From assembly GCF_003610455.1 (NCBI RefSeq), contig NZ_RAQK01000001.1, positions 2,356,001-2,420,000 on the forward strand: a stretch of 64,000 nt of DNA. The letters are read 5' to 3'. The position numbers were made by a program, and so were the translations under genes. This document shows, one piece after another, positions 16,974 to 25,251 of the stretch. The notes under the pieces are model-generated. The model was not told the DNA's origin and did not search any database. It saw nothing but the letters and a program-made list of their open reading frames with translations. The DNA comes from Sulfitobacter guttiformis. Its GTDB lineage: Bacteria; Pseudomonadota; Alphaproteobacteria; Rhodobacterales; Rhodobacteraceae. The first letter of the stretch is position 1; each line of letters opens with the position of its first letter.

Positions 16974-17136
16974 TTCTGGCGCTGGTAAGGTTTGTTCCGT
17001 CGGGCTGAGAGGCCTTCTTCAATGTCTTCTGTTCTGCCAGATAGGCGAGATCCATTTCATGGGTCACGGCCCATTCATCCACACTGGAATCCCGAAGCCC
17101 GTCCCGTCCTAAAACTTGCTTGATGAAATTCAGCAT
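16927..17136 (-). CDS. Small hypothetical protein
   Basis: The predicted product has 69 residues; the ATG at 17136 is preceded by AGAAGGTGATC. The N-terminal helix MLNFIKQVLGRDG is amphipathic and the rest is charged and mostly helical, with a DLAYLAEQKTLKKA segment. No family is recognised. Its 3' end overlaps the end of the convergent FAD-linked dehydrogenase by 47 bp. It is 95 bp downstream of the 118-residue ORF next to the STING-like gene and on the same strand, so it could be a third member of that unit, though the gap is large enough for independence. Confidence 0.5.
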   Translation of the reverse strand: MLNFIKQVLGRDGLRDSSVDEWAVTHEMDLAYLAEQKTLKKASQPDGTNLTSARIINLSDHQAEFYQGS

Positions 17137-17231
17137 GGGATCACCTTCTGTTAACCATTGAATCCGAATAAAGCGGAAGGTGGTTAATAATTGGTTAATC
17201 TTTCTTGTCGAGTGTCTGAATGGCTTGCTTT

Positions 17232-17588
17232 TTATGTGAGGTGAAGACGCAGCAAAACACGGCGCCACAGCAAATCTTGCTCGGTTCTGCCGACATTTGC
17301 CCACGGGATGGCGCCATTGACCAGCTTGATGATATGGGCAGCATTTTTATCAAGCATCGCCCTGCTATCTTCATCATGTCCGATCGCATCAAACTCCACA
17401 TAGTCGGTTGGCCAACCACCCGTGCAGATCATAAAGTGATGCAGCGCTGAAGGTTGGCGCCCTTCTTCCAACGCGCCAAAATTCAAGTCTGTCAGTCTTT
17501 GTGCAGGGACCAAAAGACGTCTCAGGAAAAAATGGTCATCTCCCGCTATCCTTGCCTGATAACTGTCCTGATCAAGACTTATCAGCAT
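17232..17588 (-). CDS. Hypothetical protein overlapping STING-like gene
   Basis: The predicted product has 118 residues from the ATG at 17588, which lies inside the last 17 bases of the STING-like gene in another frame. Such an overlap usually means translational coupling. No family is recognised. The sequence is soluble, with a Trp/Gly segment (ICTGGWPTDYVEF), an acidic stretch (GHDEDSRAML) and a C-terminal part rich in Leu and Arg; it lacks cysteine pairs, Walker motifs and the G[ST]-x9-D.D triad of nucleotide cyclases. It is thus not a CD-NTase. Coupling to the STING-like gene makes it a candidate partner, but that is inference from position only. Confidence 0.5.
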   Translation of the reverse strand: MLISLDQDSYQARIAGDDHFFLRRLLVPAQRLTDLNFGALEEGRQPSALHHFMICTGGWPTDYVEFDAIGHDEDSRAMLDKNAAHIIKLVNGAIPWANVGRTEQDLLWRRVLLRLHLT

Positions 17589-18417
17589 CAATCGCCTTTT
17601 GGGTTCGCGCAATATCCGCCTCAAGCTCGGCTATGACTTTGCGCAGGTCTTTTGCAAATTGTTCGGTATTGTCGCCTTCAATAAATACCAGATTGCCCCA
17701 ATCTTCGTCGCCAAAAAAGTCGATCAATGAGGCGCGAAATTCTGCACGCAATTCTTTGAATCGGCTACGCCACCATTTTTGTCGCGCGACCCTGCCTGCA
17801 GGCATATGCGCTTCAAGCTCCAGAATGCGGCGGATGACTTTCATCGTGCTGGGCAGATCGACAAACAGCGGCAACGGCGGCGCCTCCTGCTTCTGAATCG
17901 TAAACACATCACGACCAAAAACATCATCCGTCCGCACATTATCGAGGCCAAAACCCAGACGGCTGATGACAACTTTCAGTCGCGCCCAGTAAAACTGTGG
18001 CCGTTCCACCAACTCGTAACTTGGTAAGACAATCACGATGCGGAAATTCGGGGTATCAGCGGCAATTTTCTGGACAACGTTGCTCAGATAATTCTCGTAA
18101 TAGCCCCAAGCCAGCGCCTGCACGGCAGTATTTCTTATGTTGGGAATCTTGAGGATATAGATGCTCGAAATCGACAACACGGAGAACAGGCCACCGATTA
18201 CGATGCCGAATATCCCGTCGTTCTGGGCCAGCCCGCCAATGCTTGCAAGGAGCGGACCGATGGCAGTATTTTCAAGCGTCCGGCTTAGGTAACTCGAGAG
18301 GGGAAAGGCATCTTTCTCTACCATGATGCTGCTGAAAAGCACGGTCAGAATTGCGAGAAAACTGACAAGCCAAAGAAGCTTCCATGCCCATTGGCGGGTA
18401 GATAGAAAGTCGAACAT
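17572..18417 (-). CDS. STING-like membrane receptor (two TM helices)
   Basis: The predicted product has 281 residues; the start at 18417 follows TTAAGG. Two membrane helices (about 12-33 and 69-89) precede a soluble domain (about 95-265). That domain reads like STING: LAWGYYENYL (102-111) matches the connector-helix motif of animal STING (LAWSYYIGYL), then a beta strand IVIVLP (127-132), a lid-like segment with VFGRDVFTI, FVDLPST (185-191) similar to the Asp/Pro/Thr ligand loop of prokaryotic STING, and NLVFIEG near 242. A charged helix ends the protein. STING binds cyclic dinucleotides, in bacteria chiefly c-di-GMP or 3',3'-cGAMP in CBASS defence. Most bacterial STINGs carry TIR; two-TM forms are a minority. 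No cyclase is adjacent. The match is from memory of motifs, not a search. Confidence 0.7.
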   Translation of the reverse strand: MFDFLSTRQWAWKLLWLVSFLAILTVLFSSIMVEKDAFPLSSYLSRTLENTAIGPLLASIGGLAQNDGIFGIVIGGLFSVLSISSIYILKIPNIRNTAVQALAWGYYENYLSNVVQKIAADTPNFRIVIVLPSYELVERPQFYWARLKVVISRLGFGLDNVRTDDVFGRDVFTIQKQEAPPLPLFVDLPSTMKVIRRILELEAHMPAGRVARQKWWRSRFKELRAEFRASLIDFFGDEDWGNLVFIEGDNTEQFAKDLRKVIAELEADIARTQKAIDADKS

Positions 18418-18673
18418 CCAAAGACCTTAACCAATTGTGAAGATCTAAAACTTTGCGCGGATAGGCATGAAATTCAAGGGTGAAGCCCTGCTGAAACCGG
18501 ATTCCTGTTACCAGAACTCTGCTTCGGCGATCCCAAAGCCCGCTTTTGACGCATCCACTATGATCCTCACTGCGGTAGAAGGTCGGTTTTTTGCGTTTTC
18601 CAGTCGCGGGTTGGCTGTGAAAATCAATCTTCGGAGATAGAACGGGGCAACACGCGCAAAGGGGAATCGTGGC

Positions 18674-21166
18674 ATGAAAACTCAAGTCAAAGCATTAGTC
18701 GTTGGTGGGGGTGCCGTTGGAACCTCGATTGCCTATCATCTGGCCCGTGCGGGCTGGGATGACGTGATGCTTCTGGAGCGCGATGAGCTGACTTCGGGGT
18801 CGACATGGCATGCGGCGGGGTTGCTGCCTTATTTCAACATGAGCTTTGCTACCACTCACATTCACGACTACTCGATCAAGTTCTATAAGACTTTGGAGGA
18901 AGAGACGGGCCTGAACGCCGGTTTCGCAGTGGTTGGTAACTTGCGGATGGCCCAAACCGACGAGCGGATGGACGAGTATATGCTCTATGCCTCAACCGCC
19001 GAGACCTGCGGAGTGCCTTATGAATGGATGACCCCTGACCAGATCAAGGCGAAATGGCCGCTCATCCGCACCGAAGACCTCAAAGGCGCGCTTTACCATC
19101 AGACGGACGGGTACATTAACCCTGCAGACGTGACCATGGCGATGGCAAAAGGTGCGCGCCAGCGCGGCGTTGTGATCGAGCGGAAATGGCAGGCCGATGC
19201 GTTCCACTGGAACGGGGAGGCGTGGGAAGTGACTGTTACCAAGATGGTTGAAAAGGGCGGCAACCTTGTGCCATCTGACGAGCAAGTGGTGGTTACCGCC
19301 GAGCATGTCGTCACCGCCAGCGGCAACCATGCACAGCGCACAGCCAAGATGCTTGGGATTAAGATGCCCGCCATTCCGGTCGAGCATCAGTTCATCGTCA
19401 TGGACCAAGACCCCGAGTTGGTGAAATTCCGCGCCGAAGGCAACGTCGAACATCCGGTCATCCGCGACGCCGATGCTCAGTCCTATGTGCGCGAGGAGCG
19501 CGGGGGCTGGATTTTGGGTGTCTATGAGCCCAATGCACCTGCGCGGTTCGAATACGGCGTCCCTGACAGCTTCCGTGCTGACCTCTTCCAGCTCGATCTG
19601 GACCGGATCGAAGACCAGTATATGGCGATGAACCATCGCATTCCCTCGGCCGAAAGCTGCGGCCTGAAGGATGATTTCAACGGTCCAATCTGTTATACGC
19701 CTGATGGCAACCCGCTGGTAGGACCTGCGCCGGGTCTTCGCAATATGTGGCTGGCCGAAGGGTTTAGTTTTGGCATCACAGCGGCGGGTGGCACCGGCTA
19801 TTATCTCGCGCAACTGATGGTAAAGGGCGAGGCCGATATCGATATGGCAAGTCTCGATCCCAAGCGTTACGGCGACTGGATGACCACCGAATTTGCCGCA
19901 CGTAAAAACGAGGAGGCGTATGAGCACGTCTATATCCTCCACCACCCAGACGAGGAGCGCCCCGCCTGCCGCCCACTGCGCACATCGCCCGCCTATGACA
20001 GGCAGGCCGCACGCGGAGCGCAATTTGGCTGGGTCAACGGCTGGGAGCGCCCGAATTACTATGCGCCCGAAGGCTTTAGCGACCGTGACGCGCGCAGTTT
20101 CCGGCGTGGGGGCTGGTGGCAATACGCGGTGGACGAGGCAAAGGCCGTGCGCGAGGGTGTGGGCCTTATCGACGCGACCGCCTTTACCAAACATCTGGTC
20201 AAGGGACCGGGGGCTACGGCATTCCTAGACTGGTTTACCTGTAACAAGTTACCGTCGGTGGGCCGGATCAATCTGACCTATGCCCTCACCGGGGCAGGCA
20301 CCACGCGCACGGAATACACCATCGTCCGGCTGGCAGAGCATGAATATTATTTAGTAAGTGCCGGCGGCTGGACCGCTTACGACAGCGACTATCTGCGCAA
20401 GGCGGTTGAGGATAAGGCACCCGAGTTCGGGTATATCGAGTGCCATGATGTTACCACGCAGTGGGGCGTTTTCGCCATTGCCGGCCCCAAATCCCGTGAT
20501 GTCTTGCGCAGCGTGATCAAGGACGCCGATCCTGATACTGTTCTGTCTAACAAGCGTTTCCCGTGGCTGACGATGCGCAACATCGAGCTTGGCATGGTGC
20601 CTGTGCGGGCCATCCGTGTCGCTTATACCGGTGAGTTGGGCTGGGAACTCCACCACCCGATCGAGATGCAAAATCACCTGTTTGATATGCTGGAAAAAGC
20701 TGGCGAAGCGCACGGTATGAAACTGGTCGGTGCACGGGCGCAAAACTGGCTGCGTCAGGAGAAATCATATCGCGCCTTCGGCACCGAACTGGGCCGTGAC
20801 GCGACCCCGCTCGAAGCGGACCTGCCGCGTTTTGTCGATATGAACAAGGACTTTCACGGCAAGCAGGCGATGGCCGATCATGGCATAAAAGCAAAATGCG
20901 TGACCCTGCTGATCGATGGACCGGTGGATGCTGACCCTTGGGGTCGCGAAGTTCTCTATCACGGTGAGAGACGTGTAGGGCGTTTGACGTCGGGCGGCTA
21001 TTCTGTCGCATTCGGAAAATCAATCGGAATGGGCTATGTCAAACCGGAAACCGCAGTGGTCGGGACCAAGTTGAAGGTCAAGATGTTCGACCAACTGTGG
21101 GATGGCGAGATTGTCGAGGATAGCCCTTATGATCCCAAAAACGCCACCATTCGCATGGACGGCTAA
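18674..21166 (+). CDS. Dimethylglycine dehydrogenase-like FAD/GcvT enzyme
   Basis: The predicted product has 830 residues. An N-terminal DAO-type FAD domain starts with VVGGGAVGTSIAYHLA and ELTSGSTWHAAGLLP, the latter holding the His that carries covalent FAD in this family. A middle FAO_M segment and a C-terminal GcvT (aminomethyltransferase) domain (about 430-830, including YTGELGWELHHP) follow. Enzymes of this layout demethylate dimethylglycine or sarcosine and transfer the one-carbon unit to tetrahydrofolate. Marine roseobacters carry several copies for glycine betaine breakdown; which substrate this one uses is unclear. Divergent from the STING-like gene, with a 256-bp intergenic region. 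Confidence 0.92.
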   Translation: MKTQVKALVVGGGAVGTSIAYHLARAGWDDVMLLERDELTSGSTWHAAGLLPYFNMSFATTHIHDYSIKFYKTLEEETGLNAGFAVVGNLRMAQTDERMDEYMLYASTAETCGVPYEWMTPDQIKAKWPLIRTEDLKGALYHQTDGYINPADVTMAMAKGARQRGVVIERKWQADAFHWNGEAWEVTVTKMVEKGGNLVPSDEQVVVTAEHVVTASGNHAQRTAKMLGIKMPAIPVEHQFIVMDQDPELVKFRAEGNVEHPVIRDADAQSYVREERGGWILGVYEPNAPARFEYGVPDSFRADLFQLDLDRIEDQYMAMNHRIPSAESCGLKDDFNGPICYTPDGNPLVGPAPGLRNMWLAEGFSFGITAAGGTGYYLAQLMVKGEADIDMASLDPKRYGDWMTTEFAARKNEEAYEHVYILHHPDEERPACRPLRTSPAYDRQAARGAQFGWVNGWERPNYYAPEGFSDRDARSFRRGGWWQYAVDEAKAVREGVGLIDATAFTKHLVKGPGATAFLDWFTCNKLPSVGRINLTYALTGAGTTRTEYTIVRLAEHEYYLVSAGGWTAYDSDYLRKAVEDKAPEFGYIECHDVTTQWGVFAIAGPKSRDVLRSVIKDADPDTVLSNKRFPWLTMRNIELGMVPVRAIRVAYTGELGWELHHPIEMQNHLFDMLEKAGEAHGMKLVGARAQNWLRQEKSYRAFGTELGRDATPLEADLPRFVDMNKDFHGKQAMADHGIKAKCVTLLIDGPVDADPWGREVLYHGERRVGRLTSGGYSVAFGKSIGMGYVKPETAVVGTKLKVKMFDQLWDGEIVEDSPYDPKNATIRMDG

Positions 21167-21623
21167 AGCCTATATCGCCATCGCGAGCGTTTTGCTCGCG
21201 GTGGTGTTTGGCTTGGGCGTCGCACTGTCTCCCTCACGCACGCCGACAGTTGCCGTTATCGGCGACAGGGCAGATGAGGTCCGCACCGCGCTGGGCATCG
21301 CACAAAGTGACGATGCGACCGTGACTATTGTACTTCTCAATCGCTGGGACAGCTTGCGCCATCTGCCCGATATTGCCGAGCTATGCTGGGATGCCTGCCA
21401 TTTTGGGGCCGCCGCTCAGATCGCGCTCACGCAGATGCGGTTTTCTAAAACGCGAAAAGTGGTGGTTTTTCACTTGCCTGATTTTGAGAATGATCTGGCC
21501 TGCGTCGTTGAGCGTGCACGCTTTGAAGCACAAGCTTTGCGCGCTGCATTCCCGGCATGTAAGACTAACGCGGCACGTTTGGCGGTCTGGATTTTGCCTA
21601 TGGGTCTGGGCCGCATTTCGTGA
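21129..21623 (+). CDS. Hypothetical single-TM protein
   Basis: The predicted product has 164 residues from the ATG at 21129, which overlaps the end of the dehydrogenase by 38 bp; an ATG at 21102 is also in frame. A hydrophobic helix spans about residues 14-33 (IAIASVLLAVVFGLGVAL), followed by a periplasmic part of roughly 130 residues with an alternating beta/alpha look (VAVIGDRADEV, VTIVLLNRW, KVVVFHLPDF). Three or four Cys are present. No family is recognised. It ends two bases before the convergent GH25 gene. Confidence 0.5.
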   Translation: MIPKTPPFAWTAKAYIAIASVLLAVVFGLGVALSPSRTPTVAVIGDRADEVRTALGIAQSDDATVTIVLLNRWDSLRHLPDIAELCWDACHFGAAAQIALTQMRFSKTRKVVVFHLPDFENDLACVVERARFEAQALRAAFPACKTNAARLAVWILPMGLGRIS

Positions 21624-21625
21624 TG

Positions 21626-22411
21626 CTATTTATGTGCGCGTGCGGCCAGCCATGTAGTCCATTGTGCGCGGGTACCTGAAAACGCGTTCAGATCAACTTC
21701 GCCTTTGATCCCGTCGATCAAACCCGTGGCCGAATATTGCCAGAACTGCCAGCGCTCACCGGGGAAGGCTTCACCAGGGGATTTGGCGGTGGTCCGCAGC
21801 CAATATTCATACCCGTTGAAGCCTGAAAGATTGTTTTCGGCGTAGAATTGCGGCGTCGTATAGATAATAGGGCGCTGGCCATAGTGCGCCTCGATGATGC
21901 GGAGCCAGCGGCGCATTTCGTCCTGTACGACGTTTGCCGCGGGGCGGCGGTGCGCACAGGTGGGCGAAAGCGGGTTCCATTCCATGTCGAGGACTGGTGG
22001 CATCATGCCTTTTGACCGCGGCACATTTCGGATGAACCATTGTGCCTGCACCTCCGGCGAGGTGCAGAAATAGTAAAAGTGATAGGCACCGCGCGCCACG
22101 CCCGCCTTACCTGCGCCGCGCCAGTGCGTGGTGAATGCAGGATCCAACAGATCACCGCCTTCGGTCGCCTTCAGGAAGGCAAAGTTTACACCGTTGCGCC
22201 GTGCCTGTGACCAGTCAATGCTGGTCTGGAACCGTGCCGCATCAATGCCGTGAACGGGATATTGCGCGGGGCGCTGTCCTTTGAAGTCGACCGGATTTGC
22301 ATCCCTGAAATCTGGTGCGACCGGCGTGCCGATAGGGATCGCCTCACGGCCTGTCCCGCAGGCGACAAGCAGACCAAGCAGAGCGATACAAAGAAAGGCG
22401 CGGATTTTCAT
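21626..22411 (-). CDS. GH25-type lysozyme lipoprotein
   Basis: The predicted product has 261 residues with a lipobox LLGLLVAC (Cys 18), so it should be a lipoprotein. The GH25 fold is shown by VHGIDAARFQTSIDW, GVNFAFLKATEGG, GAYHFYYFC, the acidic motif VLDMEWNP and QFWQYSATGLIDGI. GH25 enzymes cleave the MurNAc-GlcNAc bond of peptidoglycan. The catalytic Asp and Glu positions are present. It is the last gene of a four-gene unit, overlapping the DUF938 gene by 4 bp. Confidence 0.92.
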   Translation of the reverse strand: MKIRAFLCIALLGLLVACGTGREAIPIGTPVAPDFRDANPVDFKGQRPAQYPVHGIDAARFQTSIDWSQARRNGVNFAFLKATEGGDLLDPAFTTHWRGAGKAGVARGAYHFYYFCTSPEVQAQWFIRNVPRSKGMMPPVLDMEWNPLSPTCAHRRPAANVVQDEMRRWLRIIEAHYGQRPIIYTTPQFYAENNLSGFNGYEYWLRTTAKSPGEAFPGERWQFWQYSATGLIDGIKGEVDLNAFSGTRAQWTTWLAARAHK

Positions 22412-23058
22412 TCTGGGCTCCGTCTGGCGATAAAGGCGAGGTTGTTGGAAGGCATGTCGTGCACGCTAACAACAAGGCCCGTTGATGTCAGTACTTCATT
22501 GATCCATCTATCGTCCTTGTAGCCGATTGCTGGATTAGCTGCTTGCAATTCGGCATTAAACTTTGCGTCGCCCTCCGAGGTGAGGCGACCTTCTCGCATG
22601 AACGGACCATAAAGGGTGAGGGTGCCTGCGGGCGCCAGCGCTACTGATGCTTCGGTCAGTAGCGTATACGCACCTGCCTGCGGAATGAGGTGCAGCAGGT
22701 TCCCCAGATGTATCAGATCGAAGGGCTGCAGACATTGGGACCAGCCCCGCCGCGTGGCATCGAGGTGGCGGGCAGGGTGTAGATTGGGCAATTGTGCGGT
22801 CGCGGCATACGCATCAATGCTGGCCATTCTGTCGGCCGCGACCTCGCTTGGGTGCCAGTCAATCTGTGGCAAAGCCGATGCAAGGGCCATAACATGCTGG
22901 CCCGTACCGGAAGCAAGTTCAAGAGCGCGCCCATGAGGTGGAGCGTGGACACGCAGAAGCTCCACGATGACGCCCATGTTCCGCTCGGCCGAAGGAGCAT
23001 GCAATTTGCCACTCCCTAGAGCGGAGGCAACGCTGGCGTTGGGAGGAAGACTGCTCAT
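22408..23058 (-). CDS. DUF938 methyltransferase-like protein
   Basis: The predicted product has 216 residues. The SAM-binding motif ALELASGTGQHVMALA is near residue 40, and the C-terminus has GPFMREG and the family segment FIARR. DUF938 proteins are class I methyltransferase folds of unknown substrate, common in proteobacteria. The start overlaps the end of the upstream FAD oxidoreductase by 4 bp and its own end overlaps the GH25 gene by 4 bp, so translation is probably coupled. Confidence 0.9.
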   Translation of the reverse strand: MSSLPPNASVASALGSGKLHAPSAERNMGVIVELLRVHAPPHGRALELASGTGQHVMALASALPQIDWHPSEVAADRMASIDAYAATAQLPNLHPARHLDATRRGWSQCLQPFDLIHLGNLLHLIPQAGAYTLLTEASVALAPAGTLTLYGPFMREGRLTSEGDAKFNAELQAANPAIGYKDDRWINEVLTSTGLVVSVHDMPSNNLAFIARRSPE

Positions 23059-24125
23059 ACGCGCAGTCGGTCGGGGCGTAGAGCGGCAACATCGGCCGCC
23101 CCAAGGGTAGGCGTGCGGCCCGTCACAAGATCAGCCAGCAGGGCAGAGGCTGCGGGAGATGTCTGGAAGCCATAGCCCCCTTGACCTGCGCACCAGACAA
23201 ACTCTGGTACGTCCGGATCCCGGCCCAGCACAAGTGTGCGGTCGGGCGCGAAACTGCGCAGGCCAGCCCATGTGGCGATCGGGCGTGTAACCGGCTCGAC
23301 CACCATATTCTCATAACGATCAAGCCCCTCGGCGAGCGTCATATCATCAGCATAAGCGTCATGGGGATGGGTCGGTACTTCTTCCGCAGGTGAGACCAGC
23401 AGCGCGCCTGCATCAGGCTTGGCGTACCACGATTCACCCACGCCAAAGAACATCGGCCAGCGCGATGTATCATGCCCGCCCGGTGCGGCCAGCCGTGCCA
23501 TGGAGCGGCGGTGCGGAACAATACCCACAGGGGTCACGCCAGCGATGCCGGCGATCAAATCGGCCCAAGCGCCTGCGGCATTTACAAGGGTTCTTGCCGT
23601 GTACTCGCCCCCTGCTGACACGTGCCAGCCGTGGGCGTCCTTACGGATATTGGTGACGGTCGCGCCGGTAATGATCTGCCCGCCATTTTTGCGAATTGTC
23701 CGGATGAAATCGTGCATCAGGCGGTCGGTATCAATGTCGAACGCTGGCGCGTGATAGCCTGCAAAGGCCACTTTAGCCGGATCGAGTATCGGTACAAAAT
23801 CACGTGCTTCGGAAGGGGTGACCGGCTCGACGCCCATGTGGACCACATCCGCGCGGAAAGCGGTTTCTTCCGTGGGACCCGCAACGATCAGCAGGCCGCG
23901 GGGCGTCAGATAATTTCCGGTCATGAAATGCGCCATGCTCGCGCGGTTGAGCGCTTGCACGGACGGCGCGCCATAGTTTTCCTCGATCAGCGCTGCCGAG
24001 CGGCCGGAGGCGTGATAGCCGGTCGCGGTTTCCATTTCCAGCAGGGTGACCCTTGCATCAGCAGACAGCCGCGCGGCGGCGGACAAACCGGCAATGCCAC
24101 CGCCAATCACGAGGATATCGCTCAT
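23055..24125 (-). CDS. FAD-dependent amino acid/amine oxidoreductase (DAO family)
   Basis: The predicted product has 356 residues. The FAD-binding motif is VIGGGIAGLSAAARL near the N-terminus, followed by TGYHASGRSAAL, and the C-terminus ends with WCAGQGGYGFQTSPAASALLADL, typical of glycine oxidase/D-amino acid dehydrogenase-type enzymes. The substrate is probably a D- or secondary amino acid. It overlaps both neighbours by 4 bp in the aldo/keto reductase - oxidase - DUF938 - GH25 unit. Confidence 0.9.
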   Translation of the reverse strand: MSDILVIGGGIAGLSAAARLSADARVTLLEMETATGYHASGRSAALIEENYGAPSVQALNRASMAHFMTGNYLTPRGLLIVAGPTEETAFRADVVHMGVEPVTPSEARDFVPILDPAKVAFAGYHAPAFDIDTDRLMHDFIRTIRKNGGQIITGATVTNIRKDAHGWHVSAGGEYTARTLVNAAGAWADLIAGIAGVTPVGIVPHRRSMARLAAPGGHDTSRWPMFFGVGESWYAKPDAGALLVSPAEEVPTHPHDAYADDMTLAEGLDRYENMVVEPVTRPIATWAGLRSFAPDRTLVLGRDPDVPEFVWCAGQGGYGFQTSPAASALLADLVTGRTPTLGAADVAALRPDRLRV

Positions 24126-25057
24126 TGCTCTTCCGCCCTGTCGGTAGCGGGGGGCGGGGCAGGGACCAAAGCAGCGAGTTCAGCGTAAAGCGCAGGTGTC
24201 ATCACATAGTCCATCGCCGCCAGTGACGGCTCTAGCTGCTGCGTTGAGCGTGCAGAGATAATCGGGGTTGGTGATGTCTTATGTGCTGCGGCCCATGCCA
24301 CTGCGAGGGTGGCAGGGTGGCCCCCCTCGCGCAGGGCGATCTCGCTAAGTGCGGCTGCGGCGCTGCGCATATGCTCGAAGTTGTAGCGCGCGGCATAGCG
24401 GTCATCCTCTGTCAGGCGGCCCGATCCACCGCTTGCATATTTGCCCGTGAGCAAGCCACCGCCCAGCGGCGAATAAGGTGCACAAAGTATTTCATAATCC
24501 TGTGCCATCGGCAAAATTTCGACTTCAGCCTGACGCTTGACGAGGCTGTACATCGGCTGGATCAGGGTGATTTTGAGGTCAAATTCTGCGGCTATCCCTG
24601 CCGCTTTTGCGGCCTGCCAGGCAGAGAAGTTGGATATGCCGATATAACGGATAACCCCTTTTCTTTTGAGCTCTGCGAATGTCTCGAAGCTGGCATGCAT
24701 ATCGGTGTCGGGATCAAAGCGATGCAAATAGAGCGCGTCGAGGGTGTCGAGTTTCATCCGGCTCCGCGATGTTTCGGCAGAGGCGCGGATGTTCTGGGGG
24801 GTTGCACCACCGGTGTAGGCGGCTTTCGTCGCGATCACGAGACGGTCGCGGTAGGGTTTTACCATCTCACCCAGCAATGTTTCCGATGCGCCGTCAGTAT
24901 AGACATGAGCGGTGTCAAAGTGGGTAATACCCGCATTGAGGGCGGCTTCGAACATGGCCTGTGAGGCGGCGCGGTCTGCGCGGCCTCCAAATTGCATTGT
25001 GCCAAACGCAAGGCGGCTGGCAGGGGTGCCATCGGGGCTGGTGAGGAGTTGTGTCAT
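24122..25057 (-). CDS. Aldo/keto reductase
   Basis: The predicted product has 311 residues; the start at 25057 gives the usual MTQLLTSPDG...LAFGTMQFGG N-terminus, while the frame is open upstream without a better start. Family residues are visible: FDTAHVYTDGASE with the catalytic Asp and Tyr, ATKAAY with the Lys, and the His in DALYLHRFDP. The C-terminal cofactor loop (PTPIISARSTQQLEPSL) fits NADPH. It reduces aldehydes or ketones; the actual substrate is unknown. First gene of the four-gene unit with 4-bp overlaps. Confidence 0.92.
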   Translation of the reverse strand: MTQLLTSPDGTPASRLAFGTMQFGGRADRAASQAMFEAALNAGITHFDTAHVYTDGASETLLGEMVKPYRDRLVIATKAAYTGGATPQNIRASAETSRSRMKLDTLDALYLHRFDPDTDMHASFETFAELKRKGVIRYIGISNFSAWQAAKAAGIAAEFDLKITLIQPMYSLVKRQAEVEILPMAQDYEILCAPYSPLGGGLLTGKYASGGSGRLTEDDRYAARYNFEHMRSAAAALSEIALREGGHPATLAVAWAAAHKTSPTPIISARSTQQLEPSLAAMDYVMTPALYAELAALVPAPPPATDRAEEQ

Positions 25058-25251
25058 AGCCAAATTCTGGCACGGAGGCCGCTGGCACGCAACGGGAAAC
25101 CGCAATGCTCGCGGGCGGCATAAATCGCTCTGTCGCACACAGCTTTCAGGTATGGGCGCAGGGCAGAATAAGGTTCAGCTCACCCCCCCCACGATGATCC
25201 GCAAGGAACAGTGGGGGGCAAGAAGCTGACAAATGCTGTGAAGACGCTTCT

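Noticed and set aside
18992..20194. A 400-codon minus-strand open frame
   Set aside because: It is the shadow of the dimethylglycine dehydrogenase-like gene and shows no domain.
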